A DNA stretch of 64,000 bases from Methylobacterium radiotolerans JCM 2831. Lineage in GTDB: Bacteria; Pseudomonadota; Alphaproteobacteria; Rhizobiales; Beijerinckiaceae. The stretch spans positions 338,501-402,500 of the forward strand of contig NC_010510.1 of assembly GCF_000019725.1 (NCBI RefSeq), given 5' to 3'. The position numbers were made by a program, and so were the translations under genes. Under the pieces are notes generated by a model. The model saw only the letters and a program-made list of their open reading frames with translations. It was not told where the DNA came from and ran no database searches. Positions 1 to 9,051 of this stretch are shown piece by piece. Positions within the stretch are counted from its first letter, which is position 1, and each line of letters begins with the position of its first letter.

Positions 1-621
1 CGGGACCGGGATGCCATCCTGTTCGACCTGGGTCTCGGCCTCCTAGCGATCGATGCCTGCGTGCGCACGAGCGACCCTGGGACCATCGCCTGTCTCCGAT
101 CCGGCGTCGGGCTTCCCCTGTTCGACCCCGCGAGCCCGATCGGTCGCCAACTCGTGGCGCTGAGCCCCCACCGGGTGTTCCTCGCCCGGATCGGCCGCAT
201 CGAGGTTTACGCCCCGATCCCTGGACCCGGCGGCACCAGCCCGGAGGGGCCTCACACGCACGTCTTGCCCAAGCTCCTGCGCGGCGGCCGCACACACGCG
301 GCGACAACCCCGATTCCGGCGGGCTGGGTCCCCTGCGCCGGCATCCATCCGGGGCACCCCTACAAGGACATGATGGGCCAGCGCATCCCCTTCGACGTCG
401 CCCGGCACGATGCCTTCCGGGTCCTTCTCAACCGCTGGGGAGACCCGGACTTGCTGGCAGCCAAGCGCGGCGGGGACCTCGGCCCAGACAGCCTCGTGTC
501 GAACCGCCACGCGCAGGCTGCCCGCCGTGTCGCCGAGGTCCAGGCGCGCTACCTGCGCGGTGAGACCGTCGAGGCTGACCTCGAGCTCGACGAGGACGAG
601 CACGCCGCCAACCATGACTGA
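1..621 (+). CDS. Conserved hypothetical protein (5' partial)
   Basis: The frame is open from base 1 and codon use is coding-like before the first in-window start (GTG at 61), so the gene probably begins upstream of the window. I do not recognise the family. The middle is rich in Gly, Pro and His (around GPGGTSPEGPHTHVLP and a later HPGHPYKD), which reads like a compact globular protein rather than a membrane or secreted one; no signal peptide or membrane segment is visible in the part seen. It ends 11 bases before the P-loop kinase on the same strand, so the two are probably co-transcribed. No function assigned. Confidence 0.6.
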   Translation, partial: RDRDAILFDLGLGLLAIDACVRTSDPGTIACLRSGVGLPLFDPASPIGRQLVALSPHRVFLARIGRIEVYAPIPGPGGTSPEGPHTHVLPKLLRGGRTHAATTPIPAGWVPCAGIHPGHPYKDMMGQRIPFDVARHDAFRVLLNRWGDPDLLAAKRGGDLGPDSLVSNRHAQAARRVAEVQARYLRGETVEADLELDEDEHAANHD

Positions 622-632
622 CCCAGCGCTCC

Positions 633-1163
633 ATGGACGTTGAGGCCTCCCCGCGCCGGCAGAGGGTCGTCGGGCTGATCGGGTGCCCTGGCGCGGGCAA
701 GACGACCTACGCACGCCGGTACGACCCTCTGCAGGGCTGGGTGCACCTCACCTTGGACGACCTGCGCCAGACATTCTGGCCGCCGGACCGTCAGGTTTAC
801 TGGCAGGTGCGACGGACGGGCTGGGACGAGGGAGCTCGCGGGCTCCTCCACGGCGTGAAGGTCGCTGCCCTGGATGCCGCCCTGGCGGCTGGGTTCAACG
901 TGGTGATGGCGGACACCCACCTTACCCGGGAGGTGTTCGAGGCCGAGCTTCAGGTCATCGAGCAATACGGTCTATCGGTCGAGTGGAAGGTATTCGACCT
1001 TTCCTGGGAAATGCTCCTCGCGCGCGACGAGGCCCGCCGTGAGATCGACCCGTCGCACTGTCAGCCGGAGTATGTCCTACGGTTAGCCTACGAGGCATTC
1101 CGTGCGTCTGGCGCTTGGTGGCGTTCGCTGCCTGCGGATCAGGTCGAACTCATCGAACCTTGA
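633..1163 (+). CDS. P-loop kinase-like ATPase (polynucleotide-kinase type)
   Basis: This 176-residue protein starts with a Walker A loop, GCPGAGKTT at residues 17-25, followed by a DDLRQTFWP stretch and a central VVMADTHL strand, the arrangement seen in small AAA_33/T4 polynucleotide-kinase-like phosphotransferases. The substrate cannot be told from sequence; members phosphorylate nucleic-acid ends, nucleosides or small molecules. No phosphatase or ligase domain is attached. It follows the preceding hypothetical gene by 11 bases, suggesting a two-gene unit of unknown role. Fold assignment is firm, function open. Confidence 0.7.
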   Translation: MDVEASPRRQRVVGLIGCPGAGKTTYARRYDPLQGWVHLTLDDLRQTFWPPDRQVYWQVRRTGWDEGARGLLHGVKVAALDAALAAGFNVVMADTHLTREVFEAELQVIEQYGLSVEWKVFDLSWEMLLARDEARREIDPSHCQPEYVLRLAYEAFRASGAWWRSLPADQVELIEP

Positions 1164-1345
1164 AGGGTGCCTGCTGCGGCAGCCGGCGAGATCGGCTGCT
1201 CACCGGAGAGCCGTCGCGTTCAGCTGAGCGGCCGCAATAGGCTCATCACTGCTGGAGCAGCGGCGGAAAACACTTCCGCTTTCGGGGTCGTTCGACCGTT
1301 CGTGTACGACTGCGTTGGGCGCATTGCTGCTGGGCTGGTCTCGGA

Positions 1346-1371
1346 GCCCCTCGACGCAGAAGCCGAGGGGC
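1346..1371 (-). terminator. Hairpin just 3' of integrase copy 1
   Basis: GCCCCTCG and CGAGGGGC form a perfect 8-bp stem around a 10-base loop, 8 bases beyond the integrase stop codon. The same hairpin follows copy 2. No T-tract follows on the minus strand, so it may be a weak terminator or a structural mark of the element's edge. Confidence 0.4.
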
Positions 1372-1378
1372 CGAACGC

Positions 1379-2011
1379 TCAAATCTCTGTCCCTTCGGCC
1401 AGGGTCAGAGCATCCTCAACATCCACACCGAGGTACCTGACTGTGCTCTCGATCTTGGTATGGCCGAGCAGGATCTGAACCGCCCGCAGGTTGCCGGTCC
1501 GCTTGTAGATCAACGACGCCTTCGTGCGGCGCAGGGAGTGGGTCCCGTAGTCCTCGCTACGCAGCCCGATGCCGGTGACCCACTCATCGACTAAGCGCGC
1601 ATACTGACGAGTGCTGATGTGCGTCACGCCGTCGAGCCTGCTGGGGAAGGCAAAGTCGTCGAGTGTTCCGCCCCTGGCCTCCAGCCATGCCAGGATGCTG
1701 GCACGGGCGGGTTCGAGCAGCTCGAACTGCACCGGCCGTCCGGTCTTGCGCTGGATGACGATCGCCCGGCTACGGACGCGACCGCCGCTGACCAGGTCGC
1801 CGATCCTGAGTTTGACGATGTCGCAGCCGCGCAGCTTGCTGTCGATCGCTAGGTCGAACATTGCGCGGTCGCGCGTGCGCCGTTCGCGGTCGAGCCAGAA
1901 CCGGATGGCCCAGACCTGCTGAGGTTTGAGGGCGCGCTTGGCGCCGAGCTTGCGGCCAGCGTTCCAGGCTGGCCGCCCTTTCGTGGCCGGATCGTGTGCA
2001 GAGTGTCCCAT
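1379..2011 (-). CDS. Short tyrosine recombinase/integrase, copy 1
   Basis: A 210-residue catalytic-domain-only tyrosine recombinase. All active-site residues can be seen: Arg61 (SKLRGCDIV), Lys89 (QRKTG), His158 and Arg161 (HSLRR), His184 (LLGHTKIES) and the nucleophile Tyr193. The usual N-terminal core-binding domain of phage and Xer integrases is missing; the first 30 residues are a short basic segment. The start MGHSAHDP is conserved with copy 2 at 13704-14336. Its substrate site is unknown; the near-identical duplicate suggests that the gene travels in a small mobile cassette. Confidence 0.85.
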   Translation of the reverse strand: MGHSAHDPATKGRPAWNAGRKLGAKRALKPQQVWAIRFWLDRERRTRDRAMFDLAIDSKLRGCDIVKLRIGDLVSGGRVRSRAIVIQRKTGRPVQFELLEPARASILAWLEARGGTLDDFAFPSRLDGVTHISTRQYARLVDEWVTGIGLRSEDYGTHSLRRTKASLIYKRTGNLRAVQILLGHTKIESTVRYLGVDVEDALTLAEGTEI

Positions 2012-2126
2012 CGTCTATCTCCTCGCCGGCCCGTGCCGACGAGGCGAGAAGAGACCCGAACCGAAGCTTCGTAGAGCGGGCATATGCAGACGTTCCGTCG
2101 GCGACCCAACCCAGCCGTTTTCAAGC

Positions 2127-3050
2127 TCACCCCGTATCACCGGAAGCGGCCGTTCCGGCTCTGCCTGCGGACGTACCTGGCCCCCCGCCCCGACTGGCTA
2201 GGACAGCGCCCAGAACGACCAGAATGGTAGACAGACCCACAGCCACGGTTGCGGGGGCCTGATTGGTAAGAACCAGCAGAAGCGTCGATACGAGGGGGGC
2301 GAGGTAGGACATCGGCGCCAAGAGTGAAATGTCGCCATGCTTGGTCGCATGGTCCCAGGCGAGGAAGGCAAGCCCAGTCGGGCCGATGCCAAGGAACAGG
2401 ATCGCCAACCACTGCGATCCGCTGGGCGCGACACTCGTCTCCGCCATGAAGTGCACCGCCGCCCCAGCAAGCGCGACCACGCCGCATACGCCGATCAACA
2501 TCTCGCTCGCCACATCCGCGAAGCGCCGGTTGACCACCGAGTAGCCTGCCCAGATTACTGCGCAGCCGAGAGCGGCCAGATAGCCTATTTGGTTCGTTGC
2601 GGTTGCCGCGTTGTCCTGCCGCCCGGCGAAAAGGATCGCCACGCCGAGAAATCCGAGCGCCGCTCCGCCGAGGTGATGCAGCCGGAGGCGCTCACCCCCA
2701 GGCACCCACGCCGCGAATACCACGATAAGCAATGGCCAAAGGTAGGCGATCAGGCTCGCCCGCGCGGGCGGGACCGTCGCCAACGCAAAGAAATAAAGCG
2801 CGTGATAGAGGAAGATCGCCACGAAGGCGGTCGCCCAAGGCACGATCGGCTGCCGCAATCTGGCTAGCGCATCGCGCCCCTGCGCCGCGAGCACGGCCAG
2901 ACCACTGGCGAACGCAACACCGAACGAGAGGGCAAGCAGCTCGAATGGAGGAACGCCGCGAGCCGCCACGGTAGACAGGGCGAGCCCAGCCCATAACCCG
3001 ATCGCGACCAGCCCGATCGCCGTCGCCCTATGCCGTGTCCCAACGGTCAT
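2127..3050 (-). CDS. EamA/DMT-family inner-membrane exporter
   Basis: A 307-residue protein made of two repeated halves of about five hydrophobic helices, the layout of drug/metabolite transporter (EamA) permeases, several of which export amino acids or related metabolites. Typical signs are the paired EamA halves and a WPLLIVVFAAW helix. It lies 53 bases downstream of an AraC regulator on the same strand and is probably controlled by it or co-transcribed with it. Substrate not deducible. The C-terminus after the last helix is a low-complexity Gly/Ala tail. Confidence 0.85.
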   Translation of the reverse strand: MTVGTRHRATAIGLVAIGLWAGLALSTVAARGVPPFELLALSFGVAFASGLAVLAAQGRDALARLRQPIVPWATAFVAIFLYHALYFFALATVPPARASLIAYLWPLLIVVFAAWVPGGERLRLHHLGGAALGFLGVAILFAGRQDNAATATNQIGYLAALGCAVIWAGYSVVNRRFADVASEMLIGVCGVVALAGAAVHFMAETSVAPSGSQWLAILFLGIGPTGLAFLAWDHATKHGDISLLAPMSYLAPLVSTLLLVLTNQAPATVAVGLSTILVVLGAVLASRGGGPGTSAGRAGTAASGDTG

Positions 3051-3103
3051 CTTCGAAATCCCTTAACCGGAAGGGATCCGAAGCATGACTGGCCGAAATG
3101 CGT

Positions 3104-3883
3104 CTAGGACCGCTCTTTCGAAGTTTGAGCATTTCCTCCCGTGCCGCCGCGAAGTACGCGACGGAGCATTGCGGGCGTGGTGTCGCGCTCGCGCCGCAGA
3201 GCACGGCCGAGCGCGCTCTGGTCGAAATGGCCACTCCGAATGGCGACCTCGGCAATCGACAGGCTGGGGTCGGCAAGCATCCGTTCGGCCGCATCAAGCC
3301 GAAGCGCCACCAGATAGGCATGGGGCGTCGTTCCAAGTTGCCGAACGAAGGCCTCATGCAAGCGGCTCGAGCTGGTGCCGGCAGCGCGCGCTATGTCGCG
3401 CACACCAATGGACTGGGCCAGCCGCTCGCGCATGAAGGCTACGGCACGACTGACTGCCAGCCGCTCGCGGCCGGGTAAGACGATGCGCTGCTCGGCGAGT
3501 CGCGCGAGAAGCAGTTCTGACCAAGCCGTGCGAAGCCGTAGCGTGAAGTCGTCCGACCGGCTATATTTCATATAATCTATCAATCCTTGAATGTCCGGGC
3601 CAATCGCGAAGAAAGTCGGCATATCTTCAGTGTTGGCCGCGTCTTCTGCCGAGATATGCGGTATATCAAGGACGATGCAGGCGCTGTCGCTCCGACCATG
3701 GAAGCTATGATCAGAGCCTGCGGCGACGAATGAACCGACGCTGCCGGCCACAAAACCCGCTTGACCGTTCGTTTCAATGTCAAGCTGGCCTACATACGGG
3801 AGCACGACCTGATGGTAGGCATGGTGATGTCGCATCACCTCGGTCCCGTAGTGTCTGACCGCCCATTGCATAGCGCTCGCCAT
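3104..3883 (-). CDS. AraC-family transcriptional regulator
   Basis: 259 residues: an N-terminal cupin-like sensing half (MRHHHAYHQVVLPYVGQL near residue 20) and a C-terminal pair of helix-turn-helix motifs (IGVRDIARAAGTSSSRLHEAF at about 160-180, then SIAEVAIRSGHFDQSALGRA). This is the standard layout of AraC regulators that bind a small ligand and activate a neighbouring gene. The exporter immediately downstream is the likely target. Upstream lie 330 bases before the convergent receptor gene. Confidence 0.85.
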   Translation of the reverse strand: MASAMQWAVRHYGTEVMRHHHAYHQVVLPYVGQLDIETNGQAGFVAGSVGSFVAAGSDHSFHGRSDSACIVLDIPHISAEDAANTEDMPTFFAIGPDIQGLIDYMKYSRSDDFTLRLRTAWSELLLARLAEQRIVLPGRERLAVSRAVAFMRERLAQSIGVRDIARAAGTSSSRLHEAFVRQLGTTPHAYLVALRLDAAERMLADPSLSIAEVAIRSGHFDQSALGRALRRERDTTPAMLRRVLRGGTGGNAQTSKERS

Positions 3884-4216
3884 CAGGTTTCGTACCGAGT
3901 CTGAACGTGCCGCGGCGACCGCGGATGAATCGCGAAAGGGGTGGCTTCAGGCCAGCAGGGTAGTCAATCTTCTCGTTTCCCTATCGTTTTCGAGAAGGCG
4001 GCATAGTCTACCAATGTCAGCTATCGACACGCCTCAGCCCCGGAGCGGACGGACCGTTTTCCACCCCGAGCAGCCATTCCGATAGCGACCCATGTCAGCC
4101 GTTCAGACAGTCAATGGGACCTCCCGAAAGCGGCCATTCATCAACCGTCGGGCAACGTCGGCTTTCGTAGAGTGCCACCATCGGGGTGCAAATCAGCGCC
4201 CCGACTTTTAATGTTA
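3884..4216. other. Intergenic stretch with one copy of a dispersed repeat
   Basis: No plausible gene. Bases about 4044-4106 carry a copy of a short dispersed repeat (AGCGGAC … CCACCCCGAGC … CGACCCA) shared with 17683-17750 and 18826-18890. Next to the receptor stop codon, TCGGGG and CCCCGA can pair but no T-tract follows. Confidence 0.5.
4044..4106. repeat. Dispersed intergenic repeat, copy A
   Basis: Shares with copies B and C the ordered blocks AGCGG.C, CCACCC(C)GAGC, CGACCCA and a following GCCG stretch. It lies outside genes, as do the other copies, and has lost part of the middle block. Confidence 0.45.
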
Positions 4217-6799
4217 CTACCAGCGATAGCGCAGTGTCGCCAGGATTGTCTGCCGGTTGCCGTAGTAACAGCCGGTCGCCGCGATGCAGGTCGTCACGTA
4301 GGTCTTATCGAACAGGTTCGTCGCGTTGACCGCCAGATCGACACCTTTCAGGGCAGGGTAGCGGTAACCGAAATCGTAGCGGATCGCGGCATCCACCAGC
4401 GTCACCACCGGGATCCGGTAGAGATTGGCGTTGTCGCCGACCGAGGTGCCGATGTAGCGCACACCGGCCCCGAACCCGAAGCCGGCCCAGGGTCCGGTCC
4501 GAACGGTATAGTCGAGCCACGCGGCCGCTTGGTGCCGCGGCACGAAAGGCAGTTCGTTGCCCACGATGCTGGTTCCAGCCGCGTTGGCGTTCGCCCGTGT
4601 GAACTCGCTGCGCATCGCGGCGTAGGAGGCGATCAGGTCGAGGCTGTCCGTCAAGCTCGCCTTCGCCTCCAGCTCCACGCCACGGACGCGTGCCTCGCCC
4701 GCCTGGGTGTTGAAGCGGAAGTCCGAGCTGTCGGGCGTCAGCACGTTCTGCTGGGTCAGATCGAACACGGCGCCCGTGATGAGCAGGTTGGTGCCCACGG
4801 GTTGTGCCTTGATGCCGGCCTCGATCTGCTCACCGGTGGTTGGCGCGAAGGGGGATCCGAGCCGGTTCGTGCCGGAGGTCGGCAGGAAGGACGTGGCGTA
4901 GCTGACATAAGGCGCGAGGCCGCCGTCGAAGAGGTAGCTCAGTCCGACACGCCCCGTGAAAGCTGCGTCGTCCTGTCGAACCTGGGTAGTCGCGCCAGTT
5001 GCCACCGTGCGGGTGCGGGTCACCGCATCGGCCCAGTCCTGCCGCCCGCTGAGCGTCAGGGTGAAGCCGCCGATGCGGATCTCGTCCTGAGCGTACAGGC
5101 CCGTCTGGTTGCGGCCCTGCGTGATCCGCGTGCCGACCGGCGGGCGCGTCACGGTGTTGGCGTACACCGGCGCGAACACGTTGATCGACGGCACGATGCG
5201 CAGCTGCGACTCGTCATAGCGCGCATCCTCGCGCAGGTAGTCGAGGCCGATGAGCAACGTATGGGCGAAGGGGCCAGTGTGAAAGCGCGCCTCGGCCTGG
5301 TTGTCGATGTTGAAAAGGTTCGCGCGTTCGGGGAAGGCCCAGGCGTAGCGCGACAGGGTTCGCCGGTCGGCGCCGAGGGCGATACCCTGCACGCGCTGCG
5401 TGTCGGTATCGACGTGCGAGAAACGCAGGTTCTGCCGCACGGTCCAGACGTCGTTGAAGCGATGCTCGAAGGCGTAGCCGACGAAACCCTGCTCCAGGCG
5501 GAAGCGGTCGTAGTTTGGCTCGCCGATGAAGCGGCGGGTGGGAATGCGCCCCAGCGGGTTGGCGTAGAGGGTGCCGAGCGTTGGTAGGGCTTGAGGTGCG
5601 CCGCCCCCGGGCGAGTCGATCTTTAGGTACTGCGACAGGATCGTCAGGCTGGTGTCGGAGTCCGGGCGAAACGTCACGCTCGGCGCGATGAAGACCCGGT
5701 CTTCCTCCAGGAAATCGACCTGCGTGCCAGTGGTGCGCGCGAGACCGGTGAGCCGGTAGAGAATGCGTCCGTCGGGATCGATGGGCCCGGACAGGTCGAA
5801 CGCGCCCTGGACGCGACCGAAGCTGCCGGTCTGAAGCTGGATCTCGCCGAGCGGAACCGAACTCGGCCGCTTGCTGACCAGGTTCAGGAGCCCGCCGGGC
5901 GAGTTTTGACCGTAGAGTCCGGAGGACGGCCCCTTCAAGAGCTCGATGCGCTCCAGCCCGTAGGGTTCGATGCGCGGTTGCGAGTAGCCGCGGGCGCCGA
6001 AGGGTAGGCGCAGGCCGTCGAGATAGCGGCCAGGCACGAAGCCCCTCACGGTTAGCCAATCGACCCGCAGATCGGTGTTGCCGTACTGGCCGATGACGCC
6101 GGGGGTATACTGAAGCGCCTGAGTCAGCGTCTGGGCCTGTCGATCTTCGATCTCCTTTCGGCCGATCACGTTGATCGCCTGAGGGGTATCGAGGATCGGC
6201 GTGCCGGTCTTCGTAGCCGTCGCGCTGCGGCGCGCGACGTAGCCGTTGACGGGACCGACCGCGCTCTCGCCCATCACTTCCAGCATGTCGAGGGTGACGG
6301 CGGTCCCGTCCTGTCCGGGCAGCACGGCCTCGGCCACGACGCGGATCAGGGTCGCCGCGCGCGCGCTTGTGAAGTGCGGCACCAAGCCGGTCCCGGTGAG
6401 CAACCGCCGCAGCCCCTCATCACGGCTGTAGCGGCCGGACAACCCGGTAGAGTTGAGCCGCCCGGAGGTCTGGGCATCGTAGATCAGTTGCACGCCGCTC
6501 GCCGACGCGAAGGCGGCCAGTGCCTCGTCCAGGGGACCGGCCGGGATCGTGAAGACTACTGCCCCGTCCTCAGCTGGGTGCGATGCCGCGACGCGAATAA
6601 CCGGCCTGATCGCCTGCCCGAGATCCGGTCCCGCCGCAATCGCCGACGAGGCCGGACTCGGGATGGCGGCGACGAGCACCGCGAGACCGCTCAATCCTGC
6701 CGCCATCCGACGTCCGTCTCGTCCTGCACCGCGTACTGCGTCCCATGCGTCCCGCCCGCTCATCAGCCCACCGTCCCCGCGCGGCGTGCCGCCGCTCAT
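4217..6799 (-). CDS. TonB-dependent siderophore receptor with signalling domain
   Basis: 860 residues. A signal sequence (about 30-56) precedes a secretin/TonB short N-terminal (STN) signalling domain at about 60-130 (FTIPAGPLDEALAAFASASG). A plug domain follows at about 170-290 (TPQAINVIGRKEIEDRQAQ), then a 22-strand-type barrel ending in an aromatic residue (LRYRW). STN-bearing receptors report ferric-siderophore binding to a FecR-type anti-sigma factor. It is the last gene of a FecI-FecR-receptor set on one strand, 73 bases after FecR. It is most similar in layout to FpvA/FhuE-type receptors; the siderophore is not deducible. Expected to import Fe3+-siderophore across the outer membrane. 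Confidence 0.93.
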   Translation of the reverse strand: MSGGTPRGDGGLMSGRDAWDAVRGAGRDGRRMAAGLSGLAVLVAAIPSPASSAIAAGPDLGQAIRPVIRVAASHPAEDGAVVFTIPAGPLDEALAAFASASGVQLIYDAQTSGRLNSTGLSGRYSRDEGLRRLLTGTGLVPHFTSARAATLIRVVAEAVLPGQDGTAVTLDMLEVMGESAVGPVNGYVARRSATATKTGTPILDTPQAINVIGRKEIEDRQAQTLTQALQYTPGVIGQYGNTDLRVDWLTVRGFVPGRYLDGLRLPFGARGYSQPRIEPYGLERIELLKGPSSGLYGQNSPGGLLNLVSKRPSSVPLGEIQLQTGSFGRVQGAFDLSGPIDPDGRILYRLTGLARTTGTQVDFLEEDRVFIAPSVTFRPDSDTSLTILSQYLKIDSPGGGAPQALPTLGTLYANPLGRIPTRRFIGEPNYDRFRLEQGFVGYAFEHRFNDVWTVRQNLRFSHVDTDTQRVQGIALGADRRTLSRYAWAFPERANLFNIDNQAEARFHTGPFAHTLLIGLDYLREDARYDESQLRIVPSINVFAPVYANTVTRPPVGTRITQGRNQTGLYAQDEIRIGGFTLTLSGRQDWADAVTRTRTVATGATTQVRQDDAAFTGRVGLSYLFDGGLAPYVSYATSFLPTSGTNRLGSPFAPTTGEQIEAGIKAQPVGTNLLITGAVFDLTQQNVLTPDSSDFRFNTQAGEARVRGVELEAKASLTDSLDLIASYAAMRSEFTRANANAAGTSIVGNELPFVPRHQAAAWLDYTVRTGPWAGFGFGAGVRYIGTSVGDNANLYRIPVVTLVDAAIRYDFGYRYPALKGVDLAVNATNLFDKTYVTTCIAATGCYYGNRQTILATLRYRW

Positions 6800-6872
6800 C
6801 GGCAGGTCGTCCGTGCCTGCCCGGGTGCTGAGACGTCTGGGCTGGCGAAGCCCGCAAAAAAACTTGTGGCTG

Positions 6873-7871
6873 CTAGCGCAGGAGGATGAGGCGCTCGCCC
6901 AGGCGGTACTCGGCGAGGCCGAGCGCGGTGCGGATGCTGGTCAACGCCTCGTCTGGCCGGTCGAGATGGAATACGCCTGTCACGCGGCGCGACGCGGCCA
7001 CGCTGCCGGCTAGCACGATCCGTCCGGGCCGGTAGCGGTTGAGATCGTCCACCACCGTGGCGAGCGGGGTATCCCGGAAGACGAGCAGGCCGCGGCGCCA
7101 GGCTGTCGTGGCGTTGTCCAGGGGATGCGGGGCCGCCGGACCACGTCCGACCGCGATGCTGTATCCAGCGCGAAGCAGGGTCGAGGCTGCCGCGTCGCTC
7201 TCCCTGACCTCAACCCCCCCGGCGAGGCACGAGACCGTGACGACTCGGCCGCCGAACCAGCCCGCTGCGTCGGGCGCCGGACGGCAGCTGACGGCGAGTT
7301 CGCCGGCGGATCCACTGGTCGTCGCGCGCATGCCGGCGGCCTGCACCGTCACCGGCACGCCGTCCGTGGCGGTGACCGCGACCGCGCCGGTGTGGAGGCG
7401 CAGCACCGGCCGCCGGTCCGCACCGCCCTCATCAAGGGACGTCTCGGCATCGAGTTCGAGCCGCGTGCCATCCGCAAGGATGATCGTCCGGAGCTCACCG
7501 GTGCCGGTGCGGTAGGTCGCGCTGAGTTCCGGCCAGCGCAGGGCGACGGCGCCGCAACCCGCAGCGATCGATGCGGCTCCGACCCCCCAGGCCGCCCGGC
7601 GTAGGACGTGGCGGCGTGTCGGCCGGGCGGAGGTCTGCCGGCCGGTCACAGCCGCTCCCCCGTCGAAGGCACGCCCCGTCAGTTGCCAGAGGCGGGCGGC
7701 AGCCAGGAACGCGGCATCGTGCTCCGGATCCGCTCGCCAAGCCGCACATTCTTCCGCATCGGCCTTTGTGGCCGAGCCCGATGTCAGGCGGACAACCCAG
7801 GCCCGGGCCTGCCCCTCGATGCGGGCGTGCGCCGCGTCGCGATGCCCGTTATCGTCGTGGGCCGTCGTCAT
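6873..7871 (-). CDS. fecR: FecR-family anti-sigma/sigma regulator
   Basis: 332 residues with the standard FecR order: a cytoplasmic N-terminal domain (DUF4880-like, ARAWVVRLTSG…ADAEECAAWRADPEHDAAF), one membrane helix at about 92-112 preceded by a run of arginines, then the periplasmic FecR domain (DGTRLELDAETSL) and a C-terminal STN-like/DUF4974 segment (FRDTPLATVVDDLNRYRPGRI). It passes the signal from the receptor's STN domain to the sigma factor encoded 102 bases upstream. The RRHVLRRAAWG stretch before the helix resembles a Tat motif, as noted in some FecR proteins. Confidence 0.9.
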   Translation of the reverse strand: MTTAHDDNGHRDAAHARIEGQARAWVVRLTSGSATKADAEECAAWRADPEHDAAFLAAARLWQLTGRAFDGGAAVTGRQTSARPTRRHVLRRAAWGVGAASIAAGCGAVALRWPELSATYRTGTGELRTIILADGTRLELDAETSLDEGGADRRPVLRLHTGAVAVTATDGVPVTVQAAGMRATTSGSAGELAVSCRPAPDAAGWFGGRVVTVSCLAGGVEVRESDAAASTLLRAGYSIAVGRGPAAPHPLDNATTAWRRGLLVFRDTPLATVVDDLNRYRPGRIVLAGSVAASRRVTGVFHLDRPDEALTSIRTALGLAEYRLGERLILLR

Positions 7872-7973
7872 GCTCTCCGCAAACGCTCCACTCGGTGTCC
7901 GTACCGCCGCTGCGGCTATGCCATACGCCCATTGCCCCAGTCATTCGACGTTCCGGGCCGGTCGCCCCCGCAA

Positions 7974-8519
7974 TCACGGGTTCGGGGGCCGCCGGCCGAG
8001 CCGCTCGGCGCAGTGATCGAGGGCCATCCGGATCTCCCCCTCCACCGTCCGGACCGACACGCCGAGACGGCTCGCGATGGCCTGATGGCTCAGGCCATTC
8101 AGCCGACTCAGCCGAAACGCCTCGGCGCGTCGCGGCGGCATCTCGGCGAGCGCGCGGGCCAGGTGCTGCCCCTCGATACGCGCCTGCGCGGCCCGATCGG
8201 GCCGCGCAGACTCGTCGGGCACGGATAGAAGGGCATCCACCTCGTCGGGCGTGAGGAGCCGGTTGCGGCGGCGGGTTGCTCGGCCATGGTCGGCGACCAC
8301 ATTGCCTGCGACATGGAAGAGAAATGCCCTGTCGTTCCGAATGACGCCGGGGTCCGTACCGCTCTGAACCATACGTACGAAGGTTTCCTGAACCAGGTCA
8401 GGTGCGTCCTCTCGGCCAACTCGGTTGGTGAGGAAGCGCAGCAGCGCAGTTTGGTAGGAGCGATAGAGCAGACCGAACCGCGCATTTCGCTCGCTCTGGG
8501 TATCGGAAGCCGCGGCCAT
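7974..8519 (-). CDS. fecI: ECF sigma factor, FecI type
   Basis: 181 residues from the chosen ATG. Region 2 is visible near the N-terminus (DAPDLVQETFVRM) and region 4 at the C-terminus (LSHQAIASRLGVSVRTVEGE). A longer reading from 8630 adds 37 residues of poor coding quality before the domain, so I prefer the internal start. It should direct RNA polymerase to the receptor promoter when FecR relays substrate binding. First gene of the iron-uptake signalling set. No Fur-box match was clear to me upstream. Confidence 0.9.
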   Translation of the reverse strand: MAAASDTQSERNARFGLLYRSYQTALLRFLTNRVGREDAPDLVQETFVRMVQSGTDPGVIRNDRAFLFHVAGNVVADHGRATRRRNRLLTPDEVDALLSVPDESARPDRAAQARIEGQHLARALAEMPPRRAEAFRLSRLNGLSHQAIASRLGVSVRTVEGEIRMALDHCAERLGRRPPNP

Positions 8520-9051
8520 GAAATCGATCCGATGCACCGCACCGTAGCGGCTGCGTCGCAAGCGGATCTGATCGCAACTCCCCAGCTGAAGGACTATGAC
8601 GCAGAAACCACACCAAAGATAATATCGCAATTGTTTGGAATTGATATAACTTCAAGTAGATTGCAGCTCCTACTAATGAGCGGTATCCTCGCCGATACGA
8701 CAACATACTGTTTCTCGTCTTGCGCAGCTTGGGGCAGCGCCTGGCATCGGTCCGAAGCTTTGACAATGAAATCAGTCGCAGGCGGGCGCACAACAGGGTC
8801 TGCTTAATGCGTTCTGCGCTTGGAAGCGGACAGTCGCATATCCACCCTTCTGAGACGTTCATCCAAACACTAGGCTGCGGCAGATGCTGGCCGAAAGTGG
8901 CCGGTCCGCTTCGGAGCAGGTCCGCCGTAAATGCGGACAGGCTCCTGCCGTGAGCGTTTATTCCGCGGTCCCGACGCGACGCGTTGATCCAGCGCAGGGC
9001 CTGCAGAGTCGGACCGATCTCACCTCGTAGGCTCGAACGGAAGGGGCAGAC
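8520..9051. other. Intergenic region upstream of the sigma factor and a broken ATPase gene
   Basis: Contains no convincing gene. Bases 8600-8700 are AT-rich compared with the flanks and lie directly upstream of the sigma-factor gene, so its promoter is probably there. A GAAGGGG ribosome-binding-like stretch precedes the ATG at 9052. Bases 8895-8935 resemble the AGCGGAC-type intergenic sequence found elsewhere in the window. Confidence 0.4.

Larger units (their letters stand above)
1317..2119. repeat. Integrase repeat unit, copy 1 (direct repeat with 13641-14447)
   Basis: About 800 bases, including the short integrase gene, its 3' hairpin and roughly 100 bases of its 5' flank, recur in the same orientation 12.3 kb away. 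The two encoded proteins differ at only about 5 of 210 residues, while the flanking sequence outside the unit is unrelated. Edges were judged by eye and may be off by tens of bases. Homologous recombination between the copies would excise the AraC-EamA and FecI-FecR-receptor segment. Confidence 0.7.

Noticed and set aside
4172..5587. 471-residue plus-strand frame opposite the TonB receptor
   Set aside because: Mirror frame of a high-GC gene; rich in Arg/Gly/Val with no domain, while the opposite strand is a complete receptor.
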